Positions 33,974-42,502 of a DNA stretch of 64,000 nucleotides are shown piece by piece. The DNA comes from Mangrovimicrobium sp048323675 (GTDB taxonomy: Bacteria; Pseudomonadota; Gammaproteobacteria; Pseudomonadales; Halieaceae): assembly GCF_048323675.1 (NCBI RefSeq), contig NZ_JBLWFK010000005.1, forward strand, positions 496,001 through 560,000, read 5' to 3'. The position numbers and the translations under genes are program-made. Below the pieces are notes generated by a model. That model was not told where the DNA came from. It worked only from the letters and a program-made list of their open reading frames with translations, and searched no databases. The stretch's first letter is position 1, and each line of letters starts with the position of its first letter.

Positions 33974-36772
33974 TCAGCCCTGTGAACGCTGCCCGGTCAC
34001 CTTCGCCTTGCCGAAGATCCCCATCTTCACCCTGCCGGAGATCGTGTCCCCCTCGACGACGAGATCGTACTTGAGGGTCAGCTTCATCGGCTTTTCCACC
34101 TTCAGGTCGAACTTCACCGAATTGCCTTCCACGGTGCCGCCGCTGAAGGGCTGCTGGCCCTCGGCGGCCTTGAGGTAGCCGCTGAGCGCGCTGCCGTCGG
34201 TTTCGAAGTGGCCGACCATCGGCTGCGGACCCACCGGGGAGGCCAGCACCATGTCCCAGTCACCGTCGACGACCACCGAGGCGCTGTCTGCGGCCTCAGG
34301 TTCCGGTTCGGGCGCGGCTGCAGGTGCGGGGTCCGCTACTACTGCGGCCGGGGCAGCAACGACCGGTGCCGGCGCCGCGTGGGCGGTGAGGTCCCGCCCC
34401 TCGATCACGCTGAGGATCTTCGGCGGGGTCAGCGGCAGGTCCACGGCGATCTCGCCGAAGGGGGAGATCGCGTCGGCAATGGCATTGACCAGGGTCGGGG
34501 TGCCGATAATCGCGCCGCCCTCGCCGACACCGCGCATGCCGCCCACCGATTGGGAGGGCGTGTTGCAGTGGACGAACTCGAACTCCGGCACGTCGGAAAT
34601 CGCCGGCAGGTGGTAGTCCTTGTAGGTCGGGGTGACGATGTTGCCCTGGGTGTCGAAGTCGACTTTCTCCAGCAGCGCCATGCCGATGGCCTGGGCGAGG
34701 CCGCCGGAGACCTGGCCTTCCACCACCGCCGGGTTGATCGGGGTGCCGCAGTCCTCGGCGCTGATCCAGCGCAGGATACTGACGAAGCCGGTGTCCGGGT
34801 CCACTTCCACCACGCAGGCATTGGCGGCGCTGGCGAAGGTCATGGGCGGCGGCTGGTAGCGGTGCTGCACTTCCAGCCCGGACTCGAAGCCCGGCGGCAG
34901 GCGGTCCGGCTCGCCGTAGGCGATATTGGCCAGTTCGCCGAGGCTCATGCTCTGCTCGGAACCCGCGGCATACACCACGCCGCGTTCGATGCTGATGGTG
35001 TCCACCGCGGCGTCGAGCAGGTGGGCGGCAAGAGTTTTCACTTTCTCCGCCAGCATGTCCGAGGCGAGAATTGCGGCGCCGCCGGCGATGACGCCCTGGC
35101 GGCTGCCGGCGGCCCCCGGGGAGAAGCCGCCGCGGGAGCTGTCGCCCTCGTAGATGGCGACGTTCTCGTAGTCGACCCCCAGCCGGTCGGCGATGATCTG
35201 CGCCATGGTGGTGGCGGTGCCGTGGCCCTGGGAGTGGGTGCTGAGCGTGGCGGTCACCTGGCCGGTGGGTTCGATGCGCACCTGCGCCAGCTCCCCGGTC
35301 ATGGTGGCGATAGCGCCCGCCGCGCCGGTCGGTTCGATATAGGCGGTGATGCCGAGGCCGAGGTAGCGGCCCTGTTCGCGGGCCTGGGCCTGTTCGCGGC
35401 GGAAGTCGTCGACATCGAAGTAATCGAGCAGCTTGTCCAGGCATTCCGCGGGGGTGACGTCCTCCAGCGGGATGCCCATGCAGGTGGTCAGCGGCTGGTC
35501 TTCCAGGCGCACCAGGTTGCGGCGGCGCAGCTCGACGGGGTCGATGCCCATCTTGCGCGCGGCGGCGTCGAGGGCGGTCTCGCGGACCAGGGATTCCATC
35601 GCCCAGGGGCCGCGGTAGGCGGCGTAGCCGACGGTGTTGCTGTACCAGCCGCGGGTGATGAAGCCGTACCGGGGCATTTTATAGGCGCCCCAGACAAACA
35701 TGTGCACGGCGATATTGCACTCGGAAAGCTGGGGGAAGGCGCCGACATTGCAGCTGTAATCCCCGTAGGAGCCGAGCAGGCGGCCCTCGGCGTCGAAGCC
35801 GATGTCCAGGGTCATCTCCTGCTCCCGGGCCTGGTTGGCGCCGGTCAGGTTCTCGTAGCGGTCCTCGATCCATTTCACCGGGCGGCGCAGGGCCAGCGCG
35901 GCGAGGATCACCGAGACTTCTTCCTTCCACGGGTGGTTCTTCAGGCCAAAGCCGCCGCCGACGTCCTTGGCGATCACCCGCACGGCGGTCTGCGGCAGGC
36001 CGAGGGCCATGGAGACCCAGCGGGCGACCATGTGCGGACTCTGGCAGGTGATATAGAGCGTGAGCTCCTCGGCGCCCTCGGGACAGGCGACGACGCCGCG
36101 GGTTTCCATCGGCGACTGGGAGATGCGCTGGTGCACCACGCTATGCGAAATGTGGAAAGCCGCGTTTTCCAGTGCCGAAGCGAGTTCGTCCTCGATGTCC
36201 TCGTCGCCCATCTCGGCGTTGAGGTTGTCGTCCATGTCCGGGTGCACCGGCGCACCGCTGCGCGCGTCGGCGATGCTCACCACCGGGGTTTCCTCGGCGT
36301 ACTCGACCTCCACCAGCGAGGCGGCATCCTCGGCGATGGCGCGGCTCTCGGCGATCACCAGGGCCACCGGCTCGCCGGCGTAGGCGACGCGGCCGTCCGC
36401 CAGTGGCGTGGTGCGCACGTCCTGTGGTGTCAGGTAAAAGCTGAGCATCCTGACATTGAAGCGCGCCAGGTCGTCCTGGGTGAGGACAGCGGCGACGCCG
36501 GGTACTTCCCGCGCGGTTTGCAGGTCCATCGCCACGATACGGCCGCGGGCCACCGGGCTGCGGGCGAAGGCGGCGTAGAGCATGCCGGGTACCGAGATGT
36601 CATCCACGTACTGGCCGTGGCCGGTGAGCAGGCGCGGGTCCTCCTTGCGGCGCACCCGCTGGCCGATGTAGCGCCCGGTGGTGATGCCGGGTTTGGCGTC
36701 CTTCTGCGCCGGCTGTTCCGCCTCGGGAATCTTTTCCAGTTCGTTAGCCGGAGGATTGCTCAGGTCGTTCAT
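33974..36772 (-). CDS. Molybdenum hydroxylase large subunit with C-terminal extra domain
   Basis: A 932-residue xanthine dehydrogenase/CO dehydrogenase-family catalytic subunit; relatives are usually about 770-800. Marks are RRKEDPRLLTGHGQYVDDI at the N-terminus, DVGGGFGLKNHPWKEE, the active-site loop YAAYRGPWAMES, and the catalytic Glu in RGVGEGGAIIG. The loop lacks the Cys of true CO dehydrogenase (A-Y-R-C-S-F-R), so another substrate is expected. After the enzyme come an Ala/Pro/Glu linker (about 795-830) and a beta-rich domain of about 100 residues (GDWDMVLASPVGPQPMVGHF and GRVKMGIFGKAKV), a module seen as an add-on in some hydrolases. The ATG overlaps the small-subunit stop by 4 nt. Confidence 0.93.
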   Translation of the reverse strand: MNDLSNPPANELEKIPEAEQPAQKDAKPGITTGRYIGQRVRRKEDPRLLTGHGQYVDDISVPGMLYAAFARSPVARGRIVAMDLQTAREVPGVAAVLTQDDLARFNVRMLSFYLTPQDVRTTPLADGRVAYAGEPVALVIAESRAIAEDAASLVEVEYAEETPVVSIADARSGAPVHPDMDDNLNAEMGDEDIEDELASALENAAFHISHSVVHQRISQSPMETRGVVACPEGAEELTLYITCQSPHMVARWVSMALGLPQTAVRVIAKDVGGGFGLKNHPWKEEVSVILAALALRRPVKWIEDRYENLTGANQAREQEMTLDIGFDAEGRLLGSYGDYSCNVGAFPQLSECNIAVHMFVWGAYKMPRYGFITRGWYSNTVGYAAYRGPWAMESLVRETALDAAARKMGIDPVELRRRNLVRLEDQPLTTCMGIPLEDVTPAECLDKLLDYFDVDDFRREQAQAREQGRYLGLGITAYIEPTGAAGAIATMTGELAQVRIEPTGQVTATLSTHSQGHGTATTMAQIIADRLGVDYENVAIYEGDSSRGGFSPGAAGSRQGVIAGGAAILASDMLAEKVKTLAAHLLDAAVDTISIERGVVYAAGSEQSMSLGELANIAYGEPDRLPPGFESGLEVQHRYQPPPMTFASAANACVVEVDPDTGFVSILRWISAEDCGTPINPAVVEGQVSGGLAQAIGMALLEKVDFDTQGNIVTPTYKDYHLPAISDVPEFEFVHCNTPSQSVGGMRGVGEGGAIIGTPTLVNAIADAISPFGEIAVDLPLTPPKILSVIEGRDLTAHAAPAPVVAAPAAVVADPAPAAAPEPEPEAADSASVVVDGDWDMVLASPVGPQPMVGHFETDGSALSGYLKAAEGQQPFSGGTVEGNSVKFDLKVEKPMKLTLKYDLVVEGDTISGRVKMGIFGKAKVTGQRSQG

Positions 36773-37254
36773 GCCTGTTCCTCCGTGGCGTCGTAGGCCA
36801 GCGCCCGCACCGCCTTGCGAATCCCCTGGTAGCCGGTGCAGCGGCAGATATTGCCGGACAGCGCCGCCACCATCTCCTCCTCGGTCGGCTTCTGTTCGCC
36901 GGCGGTTATTGCCGCCAGGGTCATCACGAAGCCCGGGGTGCAGAAGCCGCACTGCAGGCCGTGGGAGTCCATCAGCGCCTGCTGTACCGGGTGCAGGGTG
37001 CCGTCCGCCGCGGCGAGGCCTTCCACGGTGGTGACCTCGGCGCCGTCGGCCTGGACCGCCAGCATCAGGCAGCTGCGCACGGCGGTGCCGTCCACCATCA
37101 CGGTGCAGGCGCCACAGACCCCGTGTTCACAGCCGAGGTGAACGCCGGTATAGCCCGCCTTGTCGCGCAGGAAGTCGGCCAGCGACATGCGGGCTTCGAT
37201 GTTGCCGCGGTGCTGCTGGCCGTTGATGGTCAGTTCGATTTTATGCTCGCTCAT
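36769..37254 (-). CDS. Molybdenum hydroxylase 2Fe-2S subunit
   Basis: A 161-residue iron-sulfur subunit with two [2Fe-2S] domains. The plant-ferredoxin-like site is GCEHGVCGACTVMVDG plus RSCLM, and the second helical site is LQCGFCTPG with GNICRCTGY. It passes electrons from the molybdenum site to the FAD subunit. Length is normal. It overlaps the FAD subunit gene upstream and the large subunit gene downstream by 4 nt each, showing tight translational coupling in the order FAD, 2Fe-2S, Mo. Confidence 0.96.
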   Translation of the reverse strand: MSEHKIELTINGQQHRGNIEARMSLADFLRDKAGYTGVHLGCEHGVCGACTVMVDGTAVRSCLMLAVQADGAEVTTVEGLAAADGTLHPVQQALMDSHGLQCGFCTPGFVMTLAAITAGEQKPTEEEMVAALSGNICRCTGYQGIRKAVRALAYDATEEQA

Positions 37255-38120
37255 GCGGCCTCCCGCTGTTGCAGGGTTTCGCGCAGGGCGCGGATCAGGA
37301 TGCGTTTGCCGACGGTGCGGCGGTACTCGGCGGAGGCGTGGATGTCGTCGAAGGGGGCGGTGTCGCCCACGGCGGCCTCGGCCACTGCTTCGATATCCAC
37401 TTCATCGAGGGTCTTGCCCAGGAGCAGTTCCTCGGCACTGCGCGCGTGGATCGGAGTCGGGCCCATCGCCAGCCAGGCCAGTCCGGCGCGGCTGATTTTG
37501 CCATTCTCCAGCGCCAGTGCGCCGACCACACCGGCAAGGGCAAAGTCGCCGGGGCGCTGGGCCAGCTCCCGGAACAGCGTCAGGTGCTGCGCGGGCCAGG
37601 CGGGGAAGCGGATTGCGGTGAGCAGCTCGTCGGGTTCCAGGGCTGTCATATAGGGGCCGATGTAAAACTCCCGTGCGGGCAGCTCGCGGCTGCCGCGCAC
37701 CGAGCGCAGTTCCAGGGTGGCGTCCAGTGCCACCGCCGTCGCCGGCAGTTCGGCCGCCGGCTCGCCCAGGGATATGGAGCCGCCCACGGTGCCGCGGTTG
37801 CGGGTCTGGTAGTGGCCGACATGACTCACCGCCCGCACCATGGCGGGCAGTTCCTGTGCCAGCAGTTCGCTGCCCAGGACCTCGCACTGGCGGGTGATCG
37901 GGCCGACTTTTATGCAGTCGCCGCTGCGCTGGATACCCTTGAGCTCCCCGATATTGTTGATATCGACAAGAATGAAAGGCTGGCTCATGCGCAGGTTGAG
38001 CAGCGGCATCAGGGTCTGGCCACCGGCGAGAACGGTGGCGCCGCCGCCGGCTTCATCGAGCAGGCGGCAGGCTTCATCTATGGTGGTTGGCGCGTAATAG
38101 TCGAAGGGCGCAGGCTTCAT
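37251..38120 (-). CDS. Molybdenum hydroxylase FAD-binding subunit
   Basis: A 289-residue flavin subunit (CoxM-like) with FAD-binding stretches VLAGGQTLMPLLNLR (about 30-44) and NRGTVGGSISLGEPAAELPA (about 107-126), and a CO-dehydrogenase flavoprotein C-terminal domain. It transfers electrons out of the complex to quinone or another acceptor. The gene follows the CoxG-like gene by 2 nt and overlaps the 2Fe-2S gene (ATGA), so the operon reads CoxG-like, FAD, 2Fe-2S, Mo. Confidence 0.95.
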   Translation of the reverse strand: MKPAPFDYYAPTTIDEACRLLDEAGGGATVLAGGQTLMPLLNLRMSQPFILVDINNIGELKGIQRSGDCIKVGPITRQCEVLGSELLAQELPAMVRAVSHVGHYQTRNRGTVGGSISLGEPAAELPATAVALDATLELRSVRGSRELPAREFYIGPYMTALEPDELLTAIRFPAWPAQHLTLFRELAQRPGDFALAGVVGALALENGKISRAGLAWLAMGPTPIHARSAEELLLGKTLDEVDIEAVAEAAVGDTAPFDDIHASAEYRRTVGKRILIRALRETLQQREAA

Positions 38121-38122
38121 GG

Positions 38123-38860
38123 TCAGTCTCCGCTGGTCAGCCGGCGCAGCAGGGCGGCATCCAGCACCATGGTCGGTTGGGCGGTGCGGCGGCCGTACTC
38201 GAAGGCGGCTGCGGCGACCACCAGCAACAGCAGGCCGATCGCCAGACCCGCCCAGGCGCTTTCCATGGAGCCGCCCTGGTGGCCGAAGAAAAAGCCGGTG
38301 GCGGCGGCGATGATGAGGGCCAGCACCCAGGCGACGGGCGAGCCGGCGGGGCGCGCAGCCGCAACAGCGGGGGCAGCCGCTGCAGCGGGTACCGCAGCCG
38401 GGGCGGCCACGGCGGGTTTGACGCCGCTGACGATTTCACCGAAGCGACTGAAGAACCTGCCGGCCAACTGCTTGGCGGTGGCATCGATGACCGGTCCGCC
38501 GAGCTGGGCCATGCGCCCGCCGACCTGGGTGTCCGCCTCGTACCTGACCAGCGTGGCGCCACTGTCTTCCTCGAGCCGCACCCGCACCAGGCCCTTTACG
38601 GAGCCTGCGATCCCGCCGTTGCCTTCGAGGTTCAGGGTGTAGCTGTCCGGCGCGTTGATGTCGGAGAGGGAGACCGCACCCTTGAAACGCGCGCCGATCG
38701 GCCCGACCTTGATTTCCACGATGGCGGAAAAGCGGTCCTCTGCTTCCTTGCTGAGTGTCTGGCAGCCGGGAATGCTGGCCTGCAGTACCGCGGGATCATT
38801 CAGCGCCTCCCAGACCTTCTGGCGGGGTGCTGCCACCCGCTGCTCGCCGAGCATCTGCAT
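38123..38860 (-). CDS. CoxG-like SRPBCC-domain protein with C-terminal membrane segments
   Basis: A 245-residue protein. Residues about 1-145 form a CoxG/SRPBCC domain (RVAAPRQKVWEALNDPAVLQ, then SIPGCQTL and KVGPIGARFKG, with LVRYEADTQVGGRMAQLGG). An Ala/Pro linker (about 150-175) leads to two membrane helices (about 177-193 and 203-222) and a short tail. In CO dehydrogenase systems CoxG anchors the enzyme to the cytoplasmic membrane near the respiratory chain, and the visible membrane segments fit that role. It is the first gene of the hydroxylase operon. No molybdenum cofactor maturation gene (CoxD/E/F, XdhC-like) is in the window. Confidence 0.92.
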   Translation of the reverse strand: MQMLGEQRVAAPRQKVWEALNDPAVLQASIPGCQTLSKEAEDRFSAIVEIKVGPIGARFKGAVSLSDINAPDSYTLNLEGNGGIAGSVKGLVRVRLEEDSGATLVRYEADTQVGGRMAQLGGPVIDATAKQLAGRFFSRFGEIVSGVKPAVAAPAAVPAAAAAPAVAAARPAGSPVAWVLALIIAAATGFFFGHQGGSMESAWAGLAIGLLLLVVAAAAFEYGRRTAQPTMVLDAALLRRLTSGD

Positions 38861-39164
38861 AGTTCGTCTCCGTTATCGCTTTCGTTTCAGTGCAAAGCCG
38901 GTAAGTCTATTGAAAGTAATTGCTGTCGCCAAGCTGACGTAAAATAAATTTGCCCTGGATTGCTTGCTGGCCAGGGGATGGCGCGGTCAATCCTGGTGCC
39001 TGCCGGGAGGCGTTCGCGCCGTGTTGGCGAACCGGGCCATCGAGCGGATAGCAGCGGGCAAAAGTCTGTGTATCAGGGGTGTAGCATTTCCTATAAAAGC
39101 CGATTAAGCTGTGCGGCCGCCTTCACCTCGTGATTGTGCAAAATTTAGTCAAACCGCCTCATAT
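38861..39164. other. Divergent promoter region, hydroxylase operon / Anbu
   Basis: The 304-bp divergent gap has an AT-richer stretch near 38900-38960 on the hydroxylase side and a short GTTCGCG-type inverted repeat near 39010-39035. No gene, known operator or structured repeat is seen. Confidence 0.6.
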
Positions 39165-39920
39165 ATGACCTATTGTATCGGTATCAAGCTGAAAGAAGGC
39201 CTGGTCTTCTGCTCCGACTCCCGCACCAATGCGGGCGCGGATCGCGTCAGCACCTATGGCAAATTACACCGCTTCTCCGAACCCGGTGACCGCCAACTCA
39301 TGCTCATGACGGCAGGCAACCTGGCCACCAGCCAGGCGGTCGTGTCGCAGATCGAGCGCGACCTGCGCGAGGATGCGGAATTCAACGTCGCCAAGGCGCA
39401 GTATGTCTCCGACATCGCCGACTATATCGGCAAGCTGGGCCTGGCGGAGCAGCACAAGTACGCCAACGGTGGCCCTGGCGCGGGTTTCAACGCCGAGGCC
39501 ACGTTTATCCTCGGCGGCCAGATCAAGGGCCAGCCCACCGAGCTGTACCTGGTCTACCCGGAAGGCAACCACATTACCGTGTCCGACCAGTATCCCTTCC
39601 TGCAGATCGGCGAAACCAAGTACGGCAAGCCGATCCTCGACCGGATCATCCGCCCGGACACCGATCACGAAACCGCCATGCGCTGTGCGCTGGTGTCCAT
39701 GGATTCGACCATGCGCAGTAACGCCACCGTGGGGCCGCCTATCGAGCTGCTTTACTACCGGGCGGATACCCTGGCCGAGCCAGCCGAATACTGCAGGTTC
39801 GAGGAGAACGACGAGTACCTGGTCAACCTGCGGCGGTCCTGGGATGAAAACATCCGCAAGGCCTTCAACGACCTGCCCTCGCTGCAACAGGTATTCGACG
39901 CGGCCGCCGCCGAAGCCTGA
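39165..39920 (+). CDS. Anbu proteasome-like peptidase
   Basis: A 251-residue protein of the bacterial Anbu (ancestral beta-subunit) family, an Ntn-hydrolase related to proteasome beta subunits. After Met removal Thr2 would be the nucleophile (MTYCIGIKLKEGLVFCSDSR), with D18 and K33 (YGKLHRF) as the supporting catalytic residues. The TAGNLATSQAVVSQIE and SMDSTMRSNATVGPPIELL stretches are typical of the family. Anbu forms open helical assemblies, and its genes commonly sit with alpha-E, circularly permuted ATP-grasp and transglutaminase genes. Those are present here from 42.5 kb on, but three unrelated genes intervene. The ribosome-binding site is weak. A terminator follows. Confidence 0.93.
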   Translation: MTYCIGIKLKEGLVFCSDSRTNAGADRVSTYGKLHRFSEPGDRQLMLMTAGNLATSQAVVSQIERDLREDAEFNVAKAQYVSDIADYIGKLGLAEQHKYANGGPGAGFNAEATFILGGQIKGQPTELYLVYPEGNHITVSDQYPFLQIGETKYGKPILDRIIRPDTDHETAMRCALVSMDSTMRSNATVGPPIELLYYRADTLAEPAEYCRFEENDEYLVNLRRSWDENIRKAFNDLPSLQQVFDAAAAEA

Positions 39921-39924
39921 AAAA

Positions 39925-39949
39925 AAAACGCCAGCGTGGCTGGCGTTTT
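39925..39949. terminator. Intrinsic terminator, probably bidirectional
   Basis: The 11-bp arms AAAACGCCAGC and GCTGGCGTTTT enclose a 3-nt loop, with an A run before and a T run after. It lies between the convergent Anbu and ferredoxin genes and could stop transcription from both sides. Confidence 0.88.
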
Positions 39950-39990
39950 CTCTCCGGGCGGGCATCCCCGCCAGCAAGTATTTCCTGCGC

Positions 39991-40308
39991 TCAGCCAGTT
40001 TCCACCAACTGGATGGCGATGCCCTCGTGACTGTCGTCGAGCCACACCTGGCAGGACAGGCGCGAGCTTGCCACCCGGTTATCCACGCCCTCGAGCAGGG
40101 CGTTCTCATCCTCCGACATCGGCGCCAGGCGGTCGAAGTCCGCCGGGTCGACATGCACGTGGCAGGTGGCGCAGCTCAGGCAGCCGCCGCACAGGGCGAG
40201 GAGTTCATCGCAGTTGGCGTCGCGAATGGCCTCCATCAGGGTACCCGTCGGGTCGACGTACAGTTCCCGGACCTGGCCGTCTGCCCGGGTCAATTTGACT
40301 GTTGGCAT
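39991..40308 (-). CDS. [2Fe-2S] ferredoxin of the P450 redox-partner type
   Basis: A 105-residue ferredoxin with cluster ligands in CGGCLSCATCHVHV plus a later Cys in SSRLSCQVWL, the adrenodoxin/putidaredoxin arrangement. The lead Cys in LLALCGGC is the first ligand. It lies 21 nt after the cytochrome P450 gene on the same strand, so it is the likely direct electron donor. No ferredoxin reductase gene is adjacent, so the reductase must be encoded elsewhere. Confidence 0.95.
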   Translation of the reverse strand: MPTVKLTRADGQVRELYVDPTGTLMEAIRDANCDELLALCGGCLSCATCHVHVDPADFDRLAPMSEDENALLEGVDNRVASSRLSCQVWLDDSHEGIAIQLVETG

Positions 40309-40329
40309 GGTTTGCCTCCGTAACAGCGT

Positions 40330-41604
40330 TCAGGCGCTGAGCTTGAGGTGCAGTTCGGAGAGGCCGCGAATGATAAAGCTGGCCTCGTAATCCACCTCGC
40401 GGTGCTGCTTGTCGCCGTGCCTTGCCTCGTCGAAGTCGATCAGCGAGGTGTTTCCCAGCAGGTGTTCGAGGATGATACGCACCTCCACCCGGGCCAGCGG
40501 CGCGCCGGCACAGACATGGGGGCCGCGGCTGAAGGCGAGGTGTTCGCGCAGCTTGGGACGATCCATATTGAATTCAGCGGGCGCCTCCCAGCGCTTTGCA
40601 TCGCGATTGGCCGCGGCAATGGCCACCATGACCTTGGTGCCGGCGGGAATCTCCATCTCGCCGATGCGGGTGTCGCGCAGCGCAATGCGGGCGGTCATCT
40701 TGGTGGAACCCTCGATACGCAGCACCTCCTCGATGAAGTCGGGAATCCGCGACGGGTTGTCACGTAACTGGGCCTGCAACTCATGATCCTCCGCCAGGCG
40801 GCGCAGGGAGTTGCCGAGCAGCTTGGCGCTGGTGTCCTGGCCGGCGCCGAACAGGAAAATCGCCAGGCGGACGATTTCCAGCACGTCCGGCAGGGAGCCG
40901 TCGGGATAGGTGGCGGTGGACAGTTCGGTAAGAATGTCCTCCCGGGGGTTTTCCCGGCGGTCAGTGACATAGTTATAGAAATGGGCGCCCATGATGACCA
41001 GCGGGCTGTTTTCGTCCATGACCATGCCTTCGGTGGCCATGTCGCCGGGCGGGGGCGCGTTGTCGATCACTTCGCGGAAGAGTTCCCGGTCGTCCTCCGG
41101 CACCCCCAGCAGGTCGGCGATCACCAGGGTCACGAAGGGGGTGGCGACTTCGTTGATGAGTTCGCAGCCGCCCTTGGCCACCATTTCCTTCACCAGCCGT
41201 TCGGAATAGGCCTGGATGAATTCCTCGTTGGCTTTCAGCCGGGAGGGCGTGAACAGCCGGTTGAGGATGGAGCGGGAGTACTTGTGCTGCTGGCCGTCGT
41301 AGGCCACCAGCAAATCGCCGCCGACAAACTCATGGCGGTGGGCTTCGATCTGCTCGCGCAGATCGCCGCTGCCCGGCTCGAACGGCAGGGGCAGGGCCGG
41401 CCCCTGGGGCGCGATGGCGGAGGAAAAGTCCTCGGCATTGCGCAGGACTTCGACGGACTCCTCGAAACCGGTGACCATGATGACGTCGGGGCGCACGGTG
41501 GAGCGGTAGACGCCGCCGCGATCGCGCATGGACTCGAAGTACTCGTAAGGGTCCTTGAGGACGCTGAAATCGGTGAAGTAGTCCTTCTCGGCAGTGGCTT
41601 GCAT
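40330..41604 (-). CDS. Cytochrome P450
   Basis: A 424-residue soluble bacterial P450. The I-helix oxygen-binding motif is GAGQDTSAK (about 253-261), the K-helix ExxR is EEVLR (E293/R296), and the heme-ligand loop is AFSRGPHVCAGAPLAR with C365. It hydroxylates an unknown, probably hydrophobic substrate using the adjacent ferredoxin. Its promoter region carries a 15-bp palindrome (41656-41670) matching one before the divergently placed TetR gene, so repression by that regulator is likely, with substrate or a related ligand as inducer. Confidence 0.95.
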   Translation of the reverse strand: MQATAEKDYFTDFSVLKDPYEYFESMRDRGGVYRSTVRPDVIMVTGFEESVEVLRNAEDFSSAIAPQGPALPLPFEPGSGDLREQIEAHRHEFVGGDLLVAYDGQQHKYSRSILNRLFTPSRLKANEEFIQAYSERLVKEMVAKGGCELINEVATPFVTLVIADLLGVPEDDRELFREVIDNAPPPGDMATEGMVMDENSPLVIMGAHFYNYVTDRRENPREDILTELSTATYPDGSLPDVLEIVRLAIFLFGAGQDTSAKLLGNSLRRLAEDHELQAQLRDNPSRIPDFIEEVLRIEGSTKMTARIALRDTRIGEMEIPAGTKVMVAIAAANRDAKRWEAPAEFNMDRPKLREHLAFSRGPHVCAGAPLARVEVRIILEHLLGNTSLIDFDEARHGDKQHREVDYEASFIIRGLSELHLKLSA

Positions 41605-41655
41605 GGCGATCTCCTGTTATCAGGCGAGAAGGGATCTCGCCGCAGTGTTATTTTC

Positions 41656-41670
41656 GGAACTAATGGTTCC
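41656..41670. promoter_or_regulatory. Putative TetR operator in the P450 promoter
   Basis: Perfect inverted repeat GGAAC-TAATG-GTTCC, 52 bp before the P450 start. Together with its flanks (TTTC before, CATAA after) it closely matches the site at 41890-41904 near the TetR gene. Confidence 0.65.
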
Positions 41671-41734
41671 ATAAGTTCATGGCGAAAGAGTGCCAGTGTA
41701 CTGACACCAAGTCAATTGCCGTGGGTCTCGCTTC

Positions 41735-41784
41735 TGCGCTTTTTGGCGTGTTCCAGCAGGCATCTGGGGGTTCACGCTCGGCGC
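41735..41784 (+). repeat. Structured intergenic repeat, truncated copy E
   Basis: Only the 3' half is present: TGCGCTTTTTGGCGTGTTCC, a 22-nt arm region and the border TCACGCTCGGCG. Spacing from the core to the border equals that of copies A, B and D, but the left half of the element is missing, so no arm pairing is possible. Confidence 0.75.
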
Positions 41785-41889
41785 TAGAACATCCATACCT
41801 GGCATTCAAACTGCACCACCCGGCGGCACGAGCTTTTGCATGTGTTTGGACCCAGTGAATAGTGGCGGTATTACTTAGAGTCTGGTTTC

Positions 41890-41904
41890 GGTACTATGAG
41901 TTCC
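41890..41904. promoter_or_regulatory. Putative TetR operator upstream of the TetR gene
   Basis: GGTAC-TATGA-GTTCC differs from a perfect palindrome at one base and matches the P450-side site in arms and flanks (TTTC before). It lies 23 bp before the TetR start, as expected for autoregulation. Confidence 0.6.
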
Positions 41905-41926
41905 AAAAATTAGGGAGAGGGCAGGC

Positions 41927-42499
41927 ATGACGGCAAGAGCAGTGGTAAGCACGGGTGATCCGCGCATTGCCCGCACCCGGGAAGCCCTGCGGCTGGCAAT
42001 GCTGGAGCTGCTGGAAAGGAAGCCGCTGGAGCAGGTCACCATCAGCGACATCGTCACCACTGCCGGCGTGGGCAAGACCACGTTCTTCCGCCATTTCAGT
42101 TCCAAGGAAGCCCTGCTCGACGCCATCGCGGCGGACCAGATCGAACGCCTGATCGGGCTGACCCTGCCGATATCGGAGGCATGTGACCACGGAGCGGCAG
42201 CCGTCGCCCTGTTTTCCTACGTGGACGCGCACCGGCCGCTGTGGTCGGCGCTGCTAACCGGCGGCGCGGCGGGTGCGGTTCGCGAGGCCTACCTGCAGCA
42301 GGCGCGGGCGATTGCGGCGGAAAAGGCCCGGCCCGGCGGCTGGTTGCCGGCGGATTGCGGGGTAGTGCTGGTAATCAGCGGCACCATCGAGTTGCTCACC
42401 TGGTGGCTGGCGCAGCCGGAGCCGCTGCCGGTCAAGCGGGTGGCGGGCATCTATGAAAAGGTGGTGGTAGCGCCGGTGCTGGAAGCGGGCAGCCGCTGA
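41927..42499 (+). CDS. TetR/AcrR family transcriptional regulator
   Basis: A 190-residue regulator with an N-terminal helix-turn-helix (about residues 17-63): TREALRLAMLELLERKPLEQ then ISDIVTTAGVGKTTFFRHFS. The C-terminal ligand domain is helical. It starts at an ATG with GGGAGAGGG upstream. It is divergent from the P450 gene and shares matching palindromes with it, so it probably represses both itself and the P450-ferredoxin pair. It is convergent with the transglutaminase gene, 3 bp away. Confidence 0.93.
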   Translation: MTARAVVSTGDPRIARTREALRLAMLELLERKPLEQVTISDIVTTAGVGKTTFFRHFSSKEALLDAIAADQIERLIGLTLPISEACDHGAAAVALFSYVDAHRPLWSALLTGGAAGAVREAYLQQARAIAAEKARPGGWLPADCGVVLVISGTIELLTWWLAQPEPLPVKRVAGIYEKVVVAPVLEAGSR

Positions 42500-42502
42500 G
42501 GC

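Larger units (their letters stand above)
41605..41926. other. Divergent promoter region, P450 / TetR
   Basis: The 322-bp gap holds two matching palindromes, one near each gene, and a truncated structured repeat (41735-41784) in the middle. Nothing else is recognised. Confidence 0.7.

Noticed and set aside
33974..38120. Aerobic CO dehydrogenase (CoxMSL)
   Set aside because: The operon layout is similar, but the large subunit lacks the copper-ligand Cys of the A-Y-R-C-S-F-R motif and has AYRGPW instead.
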